Part shown: positions 46,788 through 55,694 of the stretch, piece by piece | Layout: the number at the start of each line of letters is the position of its first letter | How positions within the stretch are numbered: the first letter of the stretch is position 1 | Assembly (NCBI RefSeq): GCF_001687365.1 | Contig: NZ_LGLV01000012.1 | Span: 62,001-126,000 of the forward strand | Source of the DNA: Pararhizobium polonicum | GTDB lineage: Bacteria; Pseudomonadota; Alphaproteobacteria; Rhizobiales; Rhizobiaceae | Reading direction: 5' to 3' | DNA: 64,000 nucleotides | Program-made: the position numbers and the translations under genes | Notes under the pieces: generated by a model | Seen by the model: only the letters and a program-made list of their open reading frames with translations | The model's database searches: none | What the model was told of the DNA's origin: nothing

Positions 46788-47066
46788 TCAGGCCTTGGCG
46801 GCCTTCAGTTCGTCGATCTTGGCGCAGAGGTTCTTCAGGACGAAATACTCTTCCGTCGAAACTTTGCCTTCGTTGACTTCCTGCGTCCACTGCTCAAGCG
46901 GGATCTTGATGCCGAATTCCTTGTCGATCGCAAACACGATGTCGAGGAAGTCCAGGCTGTCGATACCGAGATCGTCGATGGTGTGGCTCTCGGGCGTGAT
47001 CGTCTCGCGATCGATCTCGCTGGTTTCTGCAATGATGTCGGCAACCTTGTCGAATGTAGCTGTCAC
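46788..47066 (-). CDS. acpXL: Acyl carrier protein AcpXL
   Basis: A 92-residue specialised acyl carrier protein that holds the 27-hydroxyoctacosanoic acid chain before its transfer to lipid A. The phosphopantetheine Ser is in [12 protein letters not shown] (about residue 37). The sequence [20 protein letters not shown] and the C-terminal [11 protein letters not shown] match rhizobial AcpXL. The GTG at 47066 is preferred: aagagg lies seven bases upstream, and the resulting [11 protein letters not shown] start matches the family. The ATG six bases earlier is too close to the ribosome site. First gene of the cluster. Confidence 0.95.
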   Translation of the reverse strand: MTATFDKVADIIAETSEIDRETITPESHTIDDLGIDSLDFLDIVFAIDKEFGIKIPLEQWTQEVNEGKVSTEEYFVLKNLCAKIDELKAAKA

Positions 47067-47204
47067 GCCCATACCTCTTTAGAATACATGTTTGGCCGAT
47101 CCTATAGGTAAATGCGGCCGAAAAGCCAATGGCCTTGAGCCCAAGAGTTGCATTTAGAACAACTGTGTTGCGCAAACAGCAGGATATGCGCGCAATCCCT
47201 GCCC

Positions 47205-48110
47205 TCAAAGGCCGGTCGCGGCAGGCAGACGGGCTGCCAGCGCATCGATGGCAAGCCTCACCCTGAGCGGCAGATGCGGCGTTTTCGGCCAAACGGCGTA
47301 GCAATCGAAAGACAATCGGCGTTCATTTTCGAAGAGCCGGACAAGGCTGCCGGCCCGAACCCTTTCCTGGACCAGCCAGCAGGGCAGCCAGACAATCCCA
47401 AGCCCTGCGACAGCGGCATCGGCGATCATTTCCAGATCGTCGAAGCGCATGCGTGAACGCGGCAGGATTTCCGCATCCGGCCCACTCTCCGCCGGGAAAA
47501 GCCATGAGCGGATACGCCCGGACCTGGCATACAGGATTGCAGGATGTTCAAGCAGCTCCTCCCTGGTCTTCGGCACGCCATGGCTGCGCAGATATTCCGG
47601 AGACGCGCAGACCGTCATACGCTGATGCGAAAGTCGGCGGGTCATCAACCCGGGCCATTCGCTGAGCGGGCCATTGCGGATAGCGAGATCGAATCCGTCT
47701 TCGACGATGTCGACCCGGCTGTCGGTGAAATTCAGATCGAGTTCGAGCTTCGGATGCTCGCCAGCAAGCTTCAGTAGAATCGGCGCGACACAGCGGCGGC
47801 CAAACAGGACTGGCATGGAGATCCGCAGGCGACCCACGACTTCCTTGCGGCCTGATTCGAGCATCGCTTCGCCTGCCCGCAACTCCTCCAGCGCCCGCAG
47901 GCAACGCTCATAAAAGGCCTGTCCGTCCTCAGTCAGCGTCTGACTGCGCGTAGTGCGATGAAAAAGCCGAGCGCCGAGCCGATCTTCCAGCCGCGCAATC
48001 GTCTTGCCAACGGCCGAGCGGGACAGATTTAGTCGCTGGGCCGCCGCGGAAAAGCTGTCAGCCTCGACGGCCTCGACAAAGACGGACACGCCACTCAAAC
48101 GATCGTTCAT
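47205..48110 (-). CDS. LysR family transcriptional regulator
   Basis: A 301-residue regulator. The helix-turn-helix is FVEAVEADSFSAAAQRLNLSRSAVGKTIARLEDRLGARLFHRT (about 10-53), then a ligand-binding domain starting near VVGRLRISMPVLFGRR. The start MNDRLSG at 48110 fits the family better than the ATG 13 codons earlier. It belongs to the subgroup controlling adjacent dehydrogenases. It is divergent from the oxidoreductase at 48225, its probable target. Inducer unknown. Confidence 0.9.
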   Translation of the reverse strand: MNDRLSGVSVFVEAVEADSFSAAAQRLNLSRSAVGKTIARLEDRLGARLFHRTTRSQTLTEDGQAFYERCLRALEELRAGEAMLESGRKEVVGRLRISMPVLFGRRCVAPILLKLAGEHPKLELDLNFTDSRVDIVEDGFDLAIRNGPLSEWPGLMTRRLSHQRMTVCASPEYLRSHGVPKTREELLEHPAILYARSGRIRSWLFPAESGPDAEILPRSRMRFDDLEMIADAAVAGLGIVWLPCWLVQERVRAGSLVRLFENERRLSFDCYAVWPKTPHLPLRVRLAIDALAARLPAATGL

Positions 48111-48224
48111 CTGTTTGTAGCCCTCAAGGAACCAATGATCGGAAATCATATCGCCACTGGCGAATGAAACGCAATGCTAGTTTAGCCTCATAGCTTGGAA
48201 CAAACCAAAAGCAGGAGACGAAAC

Positions 48225-49250
48225 ATGACGGACCTCATGAGGCGCTGGTCGATGGCGGCCATCGGCCGTGATAAACTGAAACTCGAGACTGTTGGTATCC
48301 CGCAACCGGGACAAGGCGAAATCCGCGTAAAGGTTTCTGCCGCATCGCTCAACTATCGCGACAAGCTGGTGATCGAGACGGGGATGGGACTGCCCCTTCC
48401 CGATCCCTTCATTCCCGTTTCAGATATGGCGGGCGTGGTCGATGCAATTGGAACCAGTGTCACGCGGTTCAAGCCCGGCGACCGGGTGATGTCCACTTTC
48501 AAACCGGACTGGATCGACGCGGGAGACAACGGCAATGCCCGCACACCGGCCTACAAGACCCTTGGCGGCGCATACCAGGGCGTGCTTGCCGACTACGTGG
48601 TGTTCCCGGAGAGCTGGTTTGTCGCGTCGCCTCGCAGCCTTGATGACGCCGAGGCAAGCACCCTGCCCGTCGCGGGATTAACTGCATGGTTCTCGTTGAT
48701 TGAACTCGGCAAACTCAAGGCGGGGTCGACCGTGCTCGTCCAGGGAACAGGCGGCGTCGCGTTGTTCGGGCTTCAGATCGCCAAAGCGCATGGCGCCAAC
48801 GTTATCGTGACGTCACGTAGCGACGAGAAACTGGAACGGGCCAAGGCGCTCGGCGCCGACCATGGCATCAACAGCAGCAATGAGGACTGGGTCGAAGCCA
48901 TCTACAGGATCACCGGTGATGAAGGCGCCCATCATATCCTGGAAATCACCGGAGGCCCCAATCTCGGGCAGTCGATCCACGCGGTGGCCGTTCACGGACG
49001 AATATCGGTCATCGGTGTTTTCGAAGGTTTCGAGATCGCCGGACCGGCAGCTCCGCTGCTTTTGAAGTCACCGATCATTCAGGGCATCAGCGTCGGCCAC
49101 CGGCGGGCCTTTGAAGATTTTGTCCGGGCCATCGATTCGACGGAACTGAAACCGGTCATTGACAAACGGTATCCGCTGGAAGACCTGCATTCAGCACTCG
49201 AGCACCTTTATCGCGGGGCGTTCGGCAAGATCGTCATCGACCTGAACTGA
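48225..49250 (+). CDS. NAD(P)-dependent medium-chain alcohol dehydrogenase / quinone reductase-like
   Basis: A 341-residue MDR protein without the structural zinc cysteines. It has a GroES-like domain (RVKVSAASLNYRDKLVIETGMG), VLVQGTGGVALFGLQIAKAHGANVIVTSRSDEKLERAKALGADHGIN as cofactor site, and a normal C-terminus (HLYRGAFGKIVIDLN). The ATG at 48225 follows caggag. It is divergent from a LysR gene with a short palindrome gctagtttagc at 48176-48186 between them. It may reduce quinones or aldehydes; substrate not known. Confidence 0.88.
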   Translation: MTDLMRRWSMAAIGRDKLKLETVGIPQPGQGEIRVKVSAASLNYRDKLVIETGMGLPLPDPFIPVSDMAGVVDAIGTSVTRFKPGDRVMSTFKPDWIDAGDNGNARTPAYKTLGGAYQGVLADYVVFPESWFVASPRSLDDAEASTLPVAGLTAWFSLIELGKLKAGSTVLVQGTGGVALFGLQIAKAHGANVIVTSRSDEKLERAKALGADHGINSSNEDWVEAIYRITGDEGAHHILEITGGPNLGQSIHAVAVHGRISVIGVFEGFEIAGPAAPLLLKSPIIQGISVGHRRAFEDFVRAIDSTELKPVIDKRYPLEDLHSALEHLYRGAFGKIVIDLN

Positions 49251-49257
49251 ACAGCAC

Positions 49258-49294
49258 AAAACCATGAGGCCGGCGTCACCGTCAGCCTCATGGT
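49258..49294 (-). terminator. Terminator hairpin after the L,D-transpeptidase gene
   Basis: Perfect ten-base stem accatgaggc / gcctcatggt with a 14-base loop. On the minus strand it runs into ttttg. It sits between converging genes. Confidence 0.65.
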
Positions 49295-49309
49295 CGGCCT
49301 CTTGCCCAA

Positions 49310-49738
49310 TCAGCGCGTCACGACGATCTGGGTGTTCTTCAGGCCATACTGGCTGGCAAGCGAGAAGAACTCCGCGGCATTGTCCGGATGCAGGCGGATG
49401 CAGCCGTGCGAGGCCGGGCGGCCGAGGCGTTTGAGGTCGAAGGTCGCGTGGACGGCGTAACCGCCGTTGAAGAACACCGCATAGGGCATGGGCGCATCGT
49501 CATACTTGCGCGAGCGATGGTTTTTCGACAGCCACTTGGCGCTCCAGCTTCCCTGCGGCGTAACATAACCCTTGCGCGCCGTGGAGACTTTCCAGCGATA
49601 CCGCACGGAACCGTTCTGCGACACCGTCATCGTCTGGGAAGAAAGGCTGATTTTGGCAACAAGATTGGTCGCGAAGGCAGAAGGAGAATGGAACTGCATG
49701 AACAACAGGACCAGAAAGCCGACGAAGAATCTACGCAT
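49310..49738 (-). CDS. L,D-transpeptidase (YkuD domain), exported
   Basis: A 142-residue small YkuD-domain protein. A signal peptide (about 1-24, ending SAFAT) precedes ISLSSQTMTVSQNGSVRYRWKVSTARKGYVTP. The catalytic motif is complete: His in YAVHATFD and HGCIRLHP with the nucleophile Cys. It forms 3-3 peptidoglycan cross-links or links proteins to the wall in the periplasm. Rhizobiaceae, which grow from the pole, encode many such enzymes. It is a single gene. Confidence 0.92.
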   Translation of the reverse strand: MRRFFVGFLVLLFMQFHSPSAFATNLVAKISLSSQTMTVSQNGSVRYRWKVSTARKGYVTPQGSWSAKWLSKNHRSRKYDDAPMPYAVFFNGGYAVHATFDLKRLGRPASHGCIRLHPDNAAEFFSLASQYGLKNTQIVVTR

Positions 49739-49886
49739 GAAAAATCCTCTCCGAATTTACGCATCTTTTTACTGGTGTCCCAACACGACACAGACTTTAC
49801 AGCCATCGCGATGATAGACGTTTAAGAAAATTGGAAAATTCGGGATTAACGAGGCACGGATACAGTTTTCTATCCGAGTAACAGCT

Positions 49887-50870
49887 TCAAACTATACTGG
49901 CGATGGCGGCGGCAAGTGCGACCAGGACTGCGAGCGTCATGCAGGCGCCGTAAAATATCGAAACGCCACTTTGCACATCGCCGGCGGTTGCCACCGGCCG
50001 GCCGGCGCCATGGATCATCGGTTCATGCACCAGCGTGCCGGAATAGATCCGCGGCCCCGCCAGCTGCACGTCGAGCGCACCGGCCATTGCCGCTTCCGGC
50101 CATCCGGAATTGGGCGAACGATGCAGCCCGTGGTCGCGCAGTGCCGTGCCGAGCGCATTGCGCGCCGCCCGCCGCCCGCTGATGATCGCTGCGCCAGCGG
50201 CAATCAACAGGATGGACAGCCGGGCTGCCGGAATATTGGCGAGATCGTCGAGGCGGGCCGAAGCCCAGCCGAAATGGAGATATTTCGGGCTCTTGTGACC
50301 GATCATCGAATCGGCGGTGTTGAGCATCTTGTAGGCAAGCAATCCAGGCAGGCCGAGCAGCGCATACCAGAATGCCGGCGCGACGACGCCGTCGGAAAAA
50401 TTCTCGGCCAGGCTCTCGATCGCCGCGCGGCACACGGCCGGTTCGTCCAGCGTCTCCGGATCGCGCCCGACGATCATCGCGACCGCCTTGCGGCCGCCCT
50501 CCAGTCCGCCGGAGCGCAACCCGGCCGCGACCTGCAACACATGATCGGCAAGGCTCTTCTGCGCCAGGAAGACCGCAACGACGATTGTTTCGAGCACCCA
50601 CCCGAAAAGCCCGATCTGCACGAACAGCCGGTGCAGCAGCCAGCCGCAGACGAGGCTCCACAGCAGCAGTCCGGCAATCGTGAGAACACCGCTGATCCGC
50701 AAGGCGTCGCCCCCGAGGCGCTTGCGGTTGAACGTCCGGTCACACCAGCCGATCATTGTGCCGAAGAGCACGACCGGATGCGGCAACCGCCGCCATAGCC
50801 ATTCGGGATCGCCAACGATCCGGTCGAGCACCAGAGCAGCCATCAGCACGACAAAAATTTCGGTCGACAT
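49887..50870 (-). CDS. cobD: Adenosylcobinamide-phosphate synthase (CobD/CbiB)
   Basis: A 327-residue membrane enzyme attaching aminopropanol phosphate to adenosylcobyric acid in B12 synthesis. It starts MSTEIFVVLMAALVLDRIVGDPEWLWRRLPHPVVLFG, with several membrane helices. The family motifs IVGRDPETLDEPAVCRAAIESLAENFSDGVVAPAFWY and ARLDDLANIPAARLS are clear. It is the last gene of the minus-strand cobE-cobA-cobB-cobC-cobD run, 12 bases after cobC, which makes the linker precursor. Confidence 0.93.
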   Translation of the reverse strand: MSTEIFVVLMAALVLDRIVGDPEWLWRRLPHPVVLFGTMIGWCDRTFNRKRLGGDALRISGVLTIAGLLLWSLVCGWLLHRLFVQIGLFGWVLETIVVAVFLAQKSLADHVLQVAAGLRSGGLEGGRKAVAMIVGRDPETLDEPAVCRAAIESLAENFSDGVVAPAFWYALLGLPGLLAYKMLNTADSMIGHKSPKYLHFGWASARLDDLANIPAARLSILLIAAGAAIISGRRAARNALGTALRDHGLHRSPNSGWPEAAMAGALDVQLAGPRIYSGTLVHEPMIHGAGRPVATAGDVQSGVSIFYGACMTLAVLVALAAAIASIV

Positions 50871-50882
50871 GCGAAAATCCGT

Positions 50883-51887
50883 TCAGGCGAGGTCCGCGTT
50901 GCGCAAGGCGTCCGCCAAGCGTGTATCGCCTACCACATCCGGCGCAAGCCCAATCCTCAGCCAGAACGGCGCATAGCTGAATTTTCTCGTCAGAATGCGG
51001 GCATGACAAAGCCGCTCGTGCAGGTCTGAAGCCCGATCGTGTTCGACCAGCGCGAAAAGCGGCGTGCCGCCGATAACAGTCAGCTCCGCCTGCCGCAAAA
51101 CGGCATCGAGACCGGCTTTGCGTTGCGATATGCCTGCCCCTACCGCCTGCGTGTCGCCGCCCATCAGTCTGGCCGCGGTCACCAGCGCCGGACCTGAGAC
51201 CGCCCAAGGTCCGAGCCATTCCTGAAACGCCGACAAGACCGACTCCGCAGCAATGACGAAACCGAGCCGCAGGCCCGCCAGACCGAAGAATTTGCCGAAG
51301 GAGCGAAAGACGATCAGATTGCCGTGACTGGCCACCGACGGCACGACGCTGAGACCGGGCTGCATGTCGCCAAAGGCTTCATCGACCAGAAGCAACCCGC
51401 CATTCGCCTGCATCCGCTTTGCCATGCCAACCAGATCCGCCGGCGGATAGGTTCGCCCCGTCGGGTTGTTCGGGTTGACGACGACTGCCAGTCCATGATC
51501 CGGCGTCAGTTGATCGGGCGTGGAAATCTCGTCAACACGGAAGCCCGCCGCAGCAAACACGCGGGCATATTCGCCATAGGTGGGCGCAAAAATGGCGATC
51601 CGCCCACCCTGCGCGGCGAGACGCGGCAGGAGCTGGATGACCGATTGGGTGCCGGGAACGGGGAGCGGCTGGATTGGGCCGCTGCGATAGTAACCGGCGG
51701 CGGCGCTGCGGGCCGTATCGACCAGATGACGATCCGGCAGCCGGTGCCAGGCACTGACCGGGATATCCGGCAGTGCCACCGGATTGGGATTGATTCCTGT
51801 CGACAAATCCAGCCAGTCTTCAGGGCTACCACCGAAAACAGCCACCGCTTCGGTGACCCCGCCGCCATGCACGATCGGTGCACTCAT
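50883..51887 (-). CDS. cobC: Threonine-phosphate decarboxylase (CobC)
   Basis: A 334-residue PLP enzyme of aminotransferase fold I making (R)-1-amino-2-propanol phosphate for the B12 nucleotide loop. It starts APIVHGGGVTEAVAVFG; LDLSTGINPNPVALPD and VVNPNNPTGRTYPP are class-I motifs, and the PLP Lys is in VFRSFGKFFGLAGLRLGF. It overlaps the cobB stop by four bases and is followed by cobD, whose product uses its reaction product. Confidence 0.92.
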   Translation of the reverse strand: MSAPIVHGGGVTEAVAVFGGSPEDWLDLSTGINPNPVALPDIPVSAWHRLPDRHLVDTARSAAAGYYRSGPIQPLPVPGTQSVIQLLPRLAAQGGRIAIFAPTYGEYARVFAAAGFRVDEISTPDQLTPDHGLAVVVNPNNPTGRTYPPADLVGMAKRMQANGGLLLVDEAFGDMQPGLSVVPSVASHGNLIVFRSFGKFFGLAGLRLGFVIAAESVLSAFQEWLGPWAVSGPALVTAARLMGGDTQAVGAGISQRKAGLDAVLRQAELTVIGGTPLFALVEHDRASDLHERLCHARILTRKFSYAPFWLRIGLAPDVVGDTRLADALRNADLA

Positions 51888-53188
51888 ACGGCCGAAGCCC
51901 TGTCGATGATATGCATGAAGGAACCGGCCACCCGGCCGCGCCGCAACCCGGCAAGCCCAAGCGGCGTACCGGCGGCATCGGCGGTATCGAACAGCCGGTC
52001 GGCAGCCCCTTCCGACAGGATCGTGGCATAGTGAAACTCATGCGCCATCAGAGGACCGTCAAAAAAACTGGTATCGATCGGCGTGATCCGCCGGTAGCCG
52101 AGATGCCGCCTGCGTTCGGCAAAGCTGGTGACCAGCGGCAGGAAGCCGAGCATTTCGTAGTGCTTGCCGTCCGCCGCGACAAGCCCCTCCCCGAGCACCA
52201 TATAACCGCCGCATTCGCCGAAAATGCGCGCGCCGCGATCCCGTGCCGCCGCCATACCGGATTTGAACCCCGCGGCATTCGCCAGGCGCCCCGCATGAAG
52301 CTCGGGATAACCGCCCGGCAGATAAACCGCATCGGCATCGTCCAAAGGCGCCTCGTCTGCGAGCGGCGAGAAGAACGACAGCTCCGCCCCCGCATGACGC
52401 CAGCCGGACAAAAGATGCTCGTAGCAGAAGGCAAAGGCGATATCGCGGGCAATGGCGATTTTCCCGCCAAGCGGCTTCAGTGGCAATGCATCCACACTGA
52501 TATGCCTTGCCGGACCGGACTGGATCAGCGACAGAATGGCATCCAGATCGCATCCCTGCTCGATTTGTTTCGCAGCCTGCTCGATAAAGACGTCCAGTTC
52601 GCCATGCTCTCCCGCCTGCACGAGACCAAGATGGCGTTCGGGTAGCCTCAATGCGTCGTTCTGCCTGAGAACGCCGAGGACCGGCATGCCGGTCACATCC
52701 AGCGCGCCGCGCAGCATCTGCTCGTGACGATCGCTGCCGACCTTGTTGAGGATCACGCCGCAAACACGGACATCCTCCCGATGCATGGCATAGCCGCGCA
52801 CCAGCGCCGCGACCGATTGCGACATGCGGCCGCAATCGATGACCAGAACAACGGACAATTCCAGCAGCGCCGCCAGATCGGCGGGCGAGCCGGTTCCGTC
52901 GATCGCGCCATCGAAGAGCCCCATCATCGCCTCGATGATCAATGCATCGCCACTGGCGGTCGCAGCGATGGCATTGGCGCGAAGCAGGTCCGGCCGCATG
53001 GCCCAGGGATCGTAGTTGAAGCAGGCCTTGCCGCTCGCAGCCGTGTGAAAGGCGGGATCGATATAGTCCGGCCCGGCTTTTCCCGGCGTCAGAGCGATGC
53101 CACGATTGCGCAGGGCCCGCATCAGCCCGAGCGTCACCGTCGTCTTTCCGGAGCCGGAGGAAGGTGCCGCAATCAGCAGGCCGGTCAT
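51884..53188 (-). CDS. cobB: Cobyrinic acid / hydrogenobyrinate a,c-diamide synthase (CobB)
   Basis: A 434-residue glutamine-dependent amidase of B12 synthesis. It has an N-terminal ATPase domain with a P-loop (APSSGSGKTTVTLGLMRAL), followed by GKAGPDYIDPAFH and EAMMGLFDGAIDGTGSPADLA. The C-terminal glutaminase domain carries the Cys in IFGECGGYMVLG (about 335-346). It amidates side chains a and c before cobalt insertion by CobNST. It overlaps cobA and cobC by four bases each, showing tight coupling. Confidence 0.94.
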   Translation of the reverse strand: MTGLLIAAPSSGSGKTTVTLGLMRALRNRGIALTPGKAGPDYIDPAFHTAASGKACFNYDPWAMRPDLLRANAIAATASGDALIIEAMMGLFDGAIDGTGSPADLAALLELSVVLVIDCGRMSQSVAALVRGYAMHREDVRVCGVILNKVGSDRHEQMLRGALDVTGMPVLGVLRQNDALRLPERHLGLVQAGEHGELDVFIEQAAKQIEQGCDLDAILSLIQSGPARHISVDALPLKPLGGKIAIARDIAFAFCYEHLLSGWRHAGAELSFFSPLADEAPLDDADAVYLPGGYPELHAGRLANAAGFKSGMAAARDRGARIFGECGGYMVLGEGLVAADGKHYEMLGFLPLVTSFAERRRHLGYRRITPIDTSFFDGPLMAHEFHYATILSEGAADRLFDTADAAGTPLGLAGLRRGRVAGSFMHIIDRASAV

Positions 53189-54027
53189 GCCGGGTCCTTG
53201 TAGACGCGGCTCGACAGCGGATCGGACACGAGAACGCGGCCGTCAAGCGCGCCCAGCCAGTCGAGCGCCGGGCGCAGGCGCACAACCTCGCCGACGACGA
53301 CGATGGCCGGCGGCTCGAGCCCCGAGGCGGCGACATCCGCTTCAGCCCGCACCAGCGTCGTTTCCAGCACGGTCTGCTCCGGCGTCGCGGCGTTACAGAC
53401 GAAGGCAACCGGCTCGTCTGGCGAGCGCCCGGCAGCAATGAGGTTGGCGGCAATCTGGCCGATATGTTTCATCGCCATATACATGACGATGACGGGCGAT
53501 CCCTTGGCGATGCCGTCCCAGTGGATGCGATCCGGCACAAGACCGGAGGAATCGTGACCGGTGAGGAATGTCACCGCATGATTAACCTCGCGATGCGTCA
53601 CCGGAATGCCGGCATAGGCAAGGCCGCCGATCCCGGCGGTGATCCCGGGCACGATGCGGAACGGAATACCGTGCTCGACCAGCGTCAAAGCCTCCTCGCC
53701 GCCGCGCCCGAAGACGAAAGGGTCGCCGCCCTTCAGCCGCAGCACGCGCTTGCCCTGGCGTGCCAGTTCGACCAGCCGCAGGGAAATATCGCGCTGTTTC
53801 GGCGATGGCTTGCCGCCGCGCTTTCCGGCAAATTCCAGAACGGCGCCCGGTTTGGCCATGCTTAGGCAGTCGGCATTGACCAGCGCGTCATGGACGATGA
53901 CGTCGGCCTGGCGCAGCGCATTGACCGCGTGCAGCGTCAGCAGGCCGGGATCGCCGGGACCGGCGCCAACGAGCCAGACGGAGCCCTGTTCAAGTTCGGG
54001 CAGGCCGGAAAACAGCGCCTCGGTCAT
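53185..54027 (-). CDS. cobA: Uroporphyrinogen-III C-methyltransferase (CobA)
   Basis: A 280-residue SAM-dependent enzyme that methylates uroporphyrinogen III at C2 and C7 to give precorrin-2, the entry into the corrin pathway. SAM-binding motifs VWLVGAGPGDPGLLTLHAVNAL, RLKGGDPFVFGRGGEE and GITAGIGGLAYAGIPVTHR are complete. No CysG-type oxidase/ferrochelatase domain is fused, so it is the dedicated CobA type. It overlaps cobE and cobB by four bases. Confidence 0.95.
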   Translation of the reverse strand: MTEALFSGLPELEQGSVWLVGAGPGDPGLLTLHAVNALRQADVIVHDALVNADCLSMAKPGAVLEFAGKRGGKPSPKQRDISLRLVELARQGKRVLRLKGGDPFVFGRGGEEALTLVEHGIPFRIVPGITAGIGGLAYAGIPVTHREVNHAVTFLTGHDSSGLVPDRIHWDGIAKGSPVIVMYMAMKHIGQIAANLIAAGRSPDEPVAFVCNAATPEQTVLETTLVRAEADVAASGLEPPAIVVVGEVVRLRPALDWLGALDGRVLVSDPLSSRVYKDPA

Positions 54028-54533
54028 GGTGCGATCTCCGACGTGACATGCGCTGAATCAGAATGTGAAGATGCGGATTCATTTTGGCCACGTCCGACGA
54101 CAACATCCTGAGTTGATTCGACAAACGCACCGCCGGCAATGGCCGCCGTCGCATGGGCGGATTTGATCTTCGGGACGATCAGGGCGCCAGCCTTGCCGGC
54201 CGCGGCCAGTGCCGCAGCCTCCGCCACCCCATGGCAACCGGTCAGGGCAAAGACGATATCCGACGGATTTTCCAGCCGGGGCGTTACCGCTTCCAGCGTG
54301 GCGGCGGTAAAGAGCCGGAAGGGAACGGCGAAATGCGCCGCAGCAGCCATCAGCGCCGGCTCCGTCGCGCGGCTGTCCAGCGAGGCAATACAGGAGAGCG
54401 AATGGCGATCAAGCCGCGCGGCAGCCAAGGCTTGCTCAGCCAGCCGGATCACCTCGTCCGAAGGCGCTCCGCGTTCACAGCCGAGGCCAAGAACGAGCGG
54501 CGCAGGACCTGCCCCAGTATCCAGATGCATCAC
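54024..54533 (-). CDS. cobE: Cobalamin biosynthesis protein CobE
   Basis: A 169-residue protein of the CobE/GbiG C-terminal family. VLGLGCERGAPSDEVIRLAEQAL (about 16-38), CIASLDSRATEPALMAAAAHF and FRLFTAATLEAVTPRLENPS fit the family. The role of CobE is not settled; it may assist CobJ-type ring contraction. I start at a GTG (54533) because gggagg lies nine bases upstream; an ATG at 54557 or 54530 is possible. It overlaps cobA by four bases. The tail after residue 145 is polar and unusual. It is the first recognisable gene of this cob run. Confidence 0.8.
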   Translation of the reverse strand: MMHLDTGAGPAPLVLGLGCERGAPSDEVIRLAEQALAAARLDRHSLSCIASLDSRATEPALMAAAAHFAVPFRLFTAATLEAVTPRLENPSDIVFALTGCHGVAEAAALAAAGKAGALIVPKIKSAHATAAIAGGAFVESTQDVVVGRGQNESASSHSDSAHVTSEIAP

Positions 54534-55073
54534 AAAAACGGGCCTCCCGAGCCGCATGATCACGATGCGCCGGGGCCTTCGAAAGCGAAAGCTTCGAAGC
54601 GGTCTGGACAGCACCGGATGAAGCCCCCTGACTGGGTCGGCCGCACCGGACGCTCTTGCAGCCCACTTTGATGGGCACCGTCGCACATTGCTTCTGTTTA
54701 CCGGAGGGCGCATGGCCGGTCAAACCGGATTGCGGCATTGGCCGAGCGATCAGCGTCATACAGACAATTCGCCATACCACAGGTCTCATTTCGGCCGGCC
54801 GGCGGCCTGATCTCACTTAAACCTCAATTGAAGCCCATTGCTGACGAAGGTGCCTTTTAAAAGACACACTTTCTTCCGGCACCTGCGCCAAGATTCCGCT
54901 TTGGAATATTTTCTGCCGATGGCGAGCGCCAGACGCTCCTTGTCATCGCGACACCAATTCAACATGCGTGACGTGACGAACCACAGGACTTTGTGCGTTC
55001 GGCGCACGGGCATTTATCGAAACAGCATCGATCGTTCACGGCTTGCCGCCGATCCGATGCAGGAGGACTGCCC
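54534..55073. other. Region upstream of cobE, no gene recognised
   Basis: About 540 bases where further cob genes (cobL, cobM) might be expected in related genomes, but no conserved frame is seen. Open frames on the minus strand (for example 54475-54816) lack family similarity. No B12 box was found, so the control of the cobE operon is unclear. Confidence 0.4.
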
Positions 55074-55241
55074 ATGATGTTTTTCAAGAAGAAGCCTGCC
55101 CTGATCAAGGTGATCGGCATTACCGCCCCCAAGCTTGCCCGTACCGCGGCCGACATCGTGGTCAAGACGATCAGGAAGCCCGATAGCGACGGTCAGTTGC
55201 GCCGCATGCTTCGCACCGTCGAAGACAACCGCCTGCTGTAA
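55074..55241 (+). CDS. Hypothetical small protein, basic
   Basis: A 55-residue protein with an excellent ribosome site (aggagg, seven bases before the ATG). It starts MMFFKKKPALIKVIGITAP and continues with KLARTAADIVVKTIRKP, ending in a charged RRMLRTVEDNRLL. The composition is strongly basic, with one short amphipathic stretch rather than a true membrane helix. I do not recognise a family. It is followed 65 bases later by the DUF1488 gene, possibly on the same transcript. Confidence 0.55.
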   Translation: MMFFKKKPALIKVIGITAPKLARTAADIVVKTIRKPDSDGQLRRMLRTVEDNRLL

Positions 55242-55306
55242 GCCCCGCCGCAGGGCGCGGCATCGCGTGCAGCATCGATTTCAACGGTTCTAAGGTATAT
55301 CTTTTC

Positions 55307-55570
55307 ATGGCACTGACTTTTCCCAACACCAGCCGCAGTTACGACGAAACCGCAAGACGCGTCCGCTTTCTCGGCCATGACGGCATGTTCGAAGTGAAAT
55401 TTTTCGTCGAAATCGGCGCATTGTCGAAGATCGTCTCGCGCGCTCCGAGCGAAGCCGATTGCCTCGCAGCCTTCGATGCGGCGCGCAGTTCGGTGCAGGA
55501 TATCGCCCGCAAGGCCTATGGGCGCGACCGTCGCGACAGCTACGTGCTGACCGAAGCGCATTTCAAATAG
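55307..55570 (+). CDS. DUF1488 domain protein
   Basis: An 87-residue protein matching DUF1488: LTFPNTSRSYDETARRVRFLGHDGMFEVKFFVEI, then a helical C-terminal half (SEADCLAAFDAARSSVQDIARKAYGR). The family is short, common in alpha- and gammaproteobacteria, and has no known function. The sequence suggests a small alpha/beta fold. No operon partner is obvious apart from the small gene before it. Confidence 0.85.
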   Translation: MALTFPNTSRSYDETARRVRFLGHDGMFEVKFFVEIGALSKIVSRAPSEADCLAAFDAARSSVQDIARKAYGRDRRDSYVLTEAHFK

Positions 55571-55694
55571 GGCATAAACCCGGTGCATTTTTCAGGAAGG
55601 GCTGGCACAGCCCTTCCCGCAGCCTTTGCATTTCCGGCAAACCTCTGACACACAGTGGCCGAATCCTCATCCGCTCTGGCTGTCCGAGTCTCCC

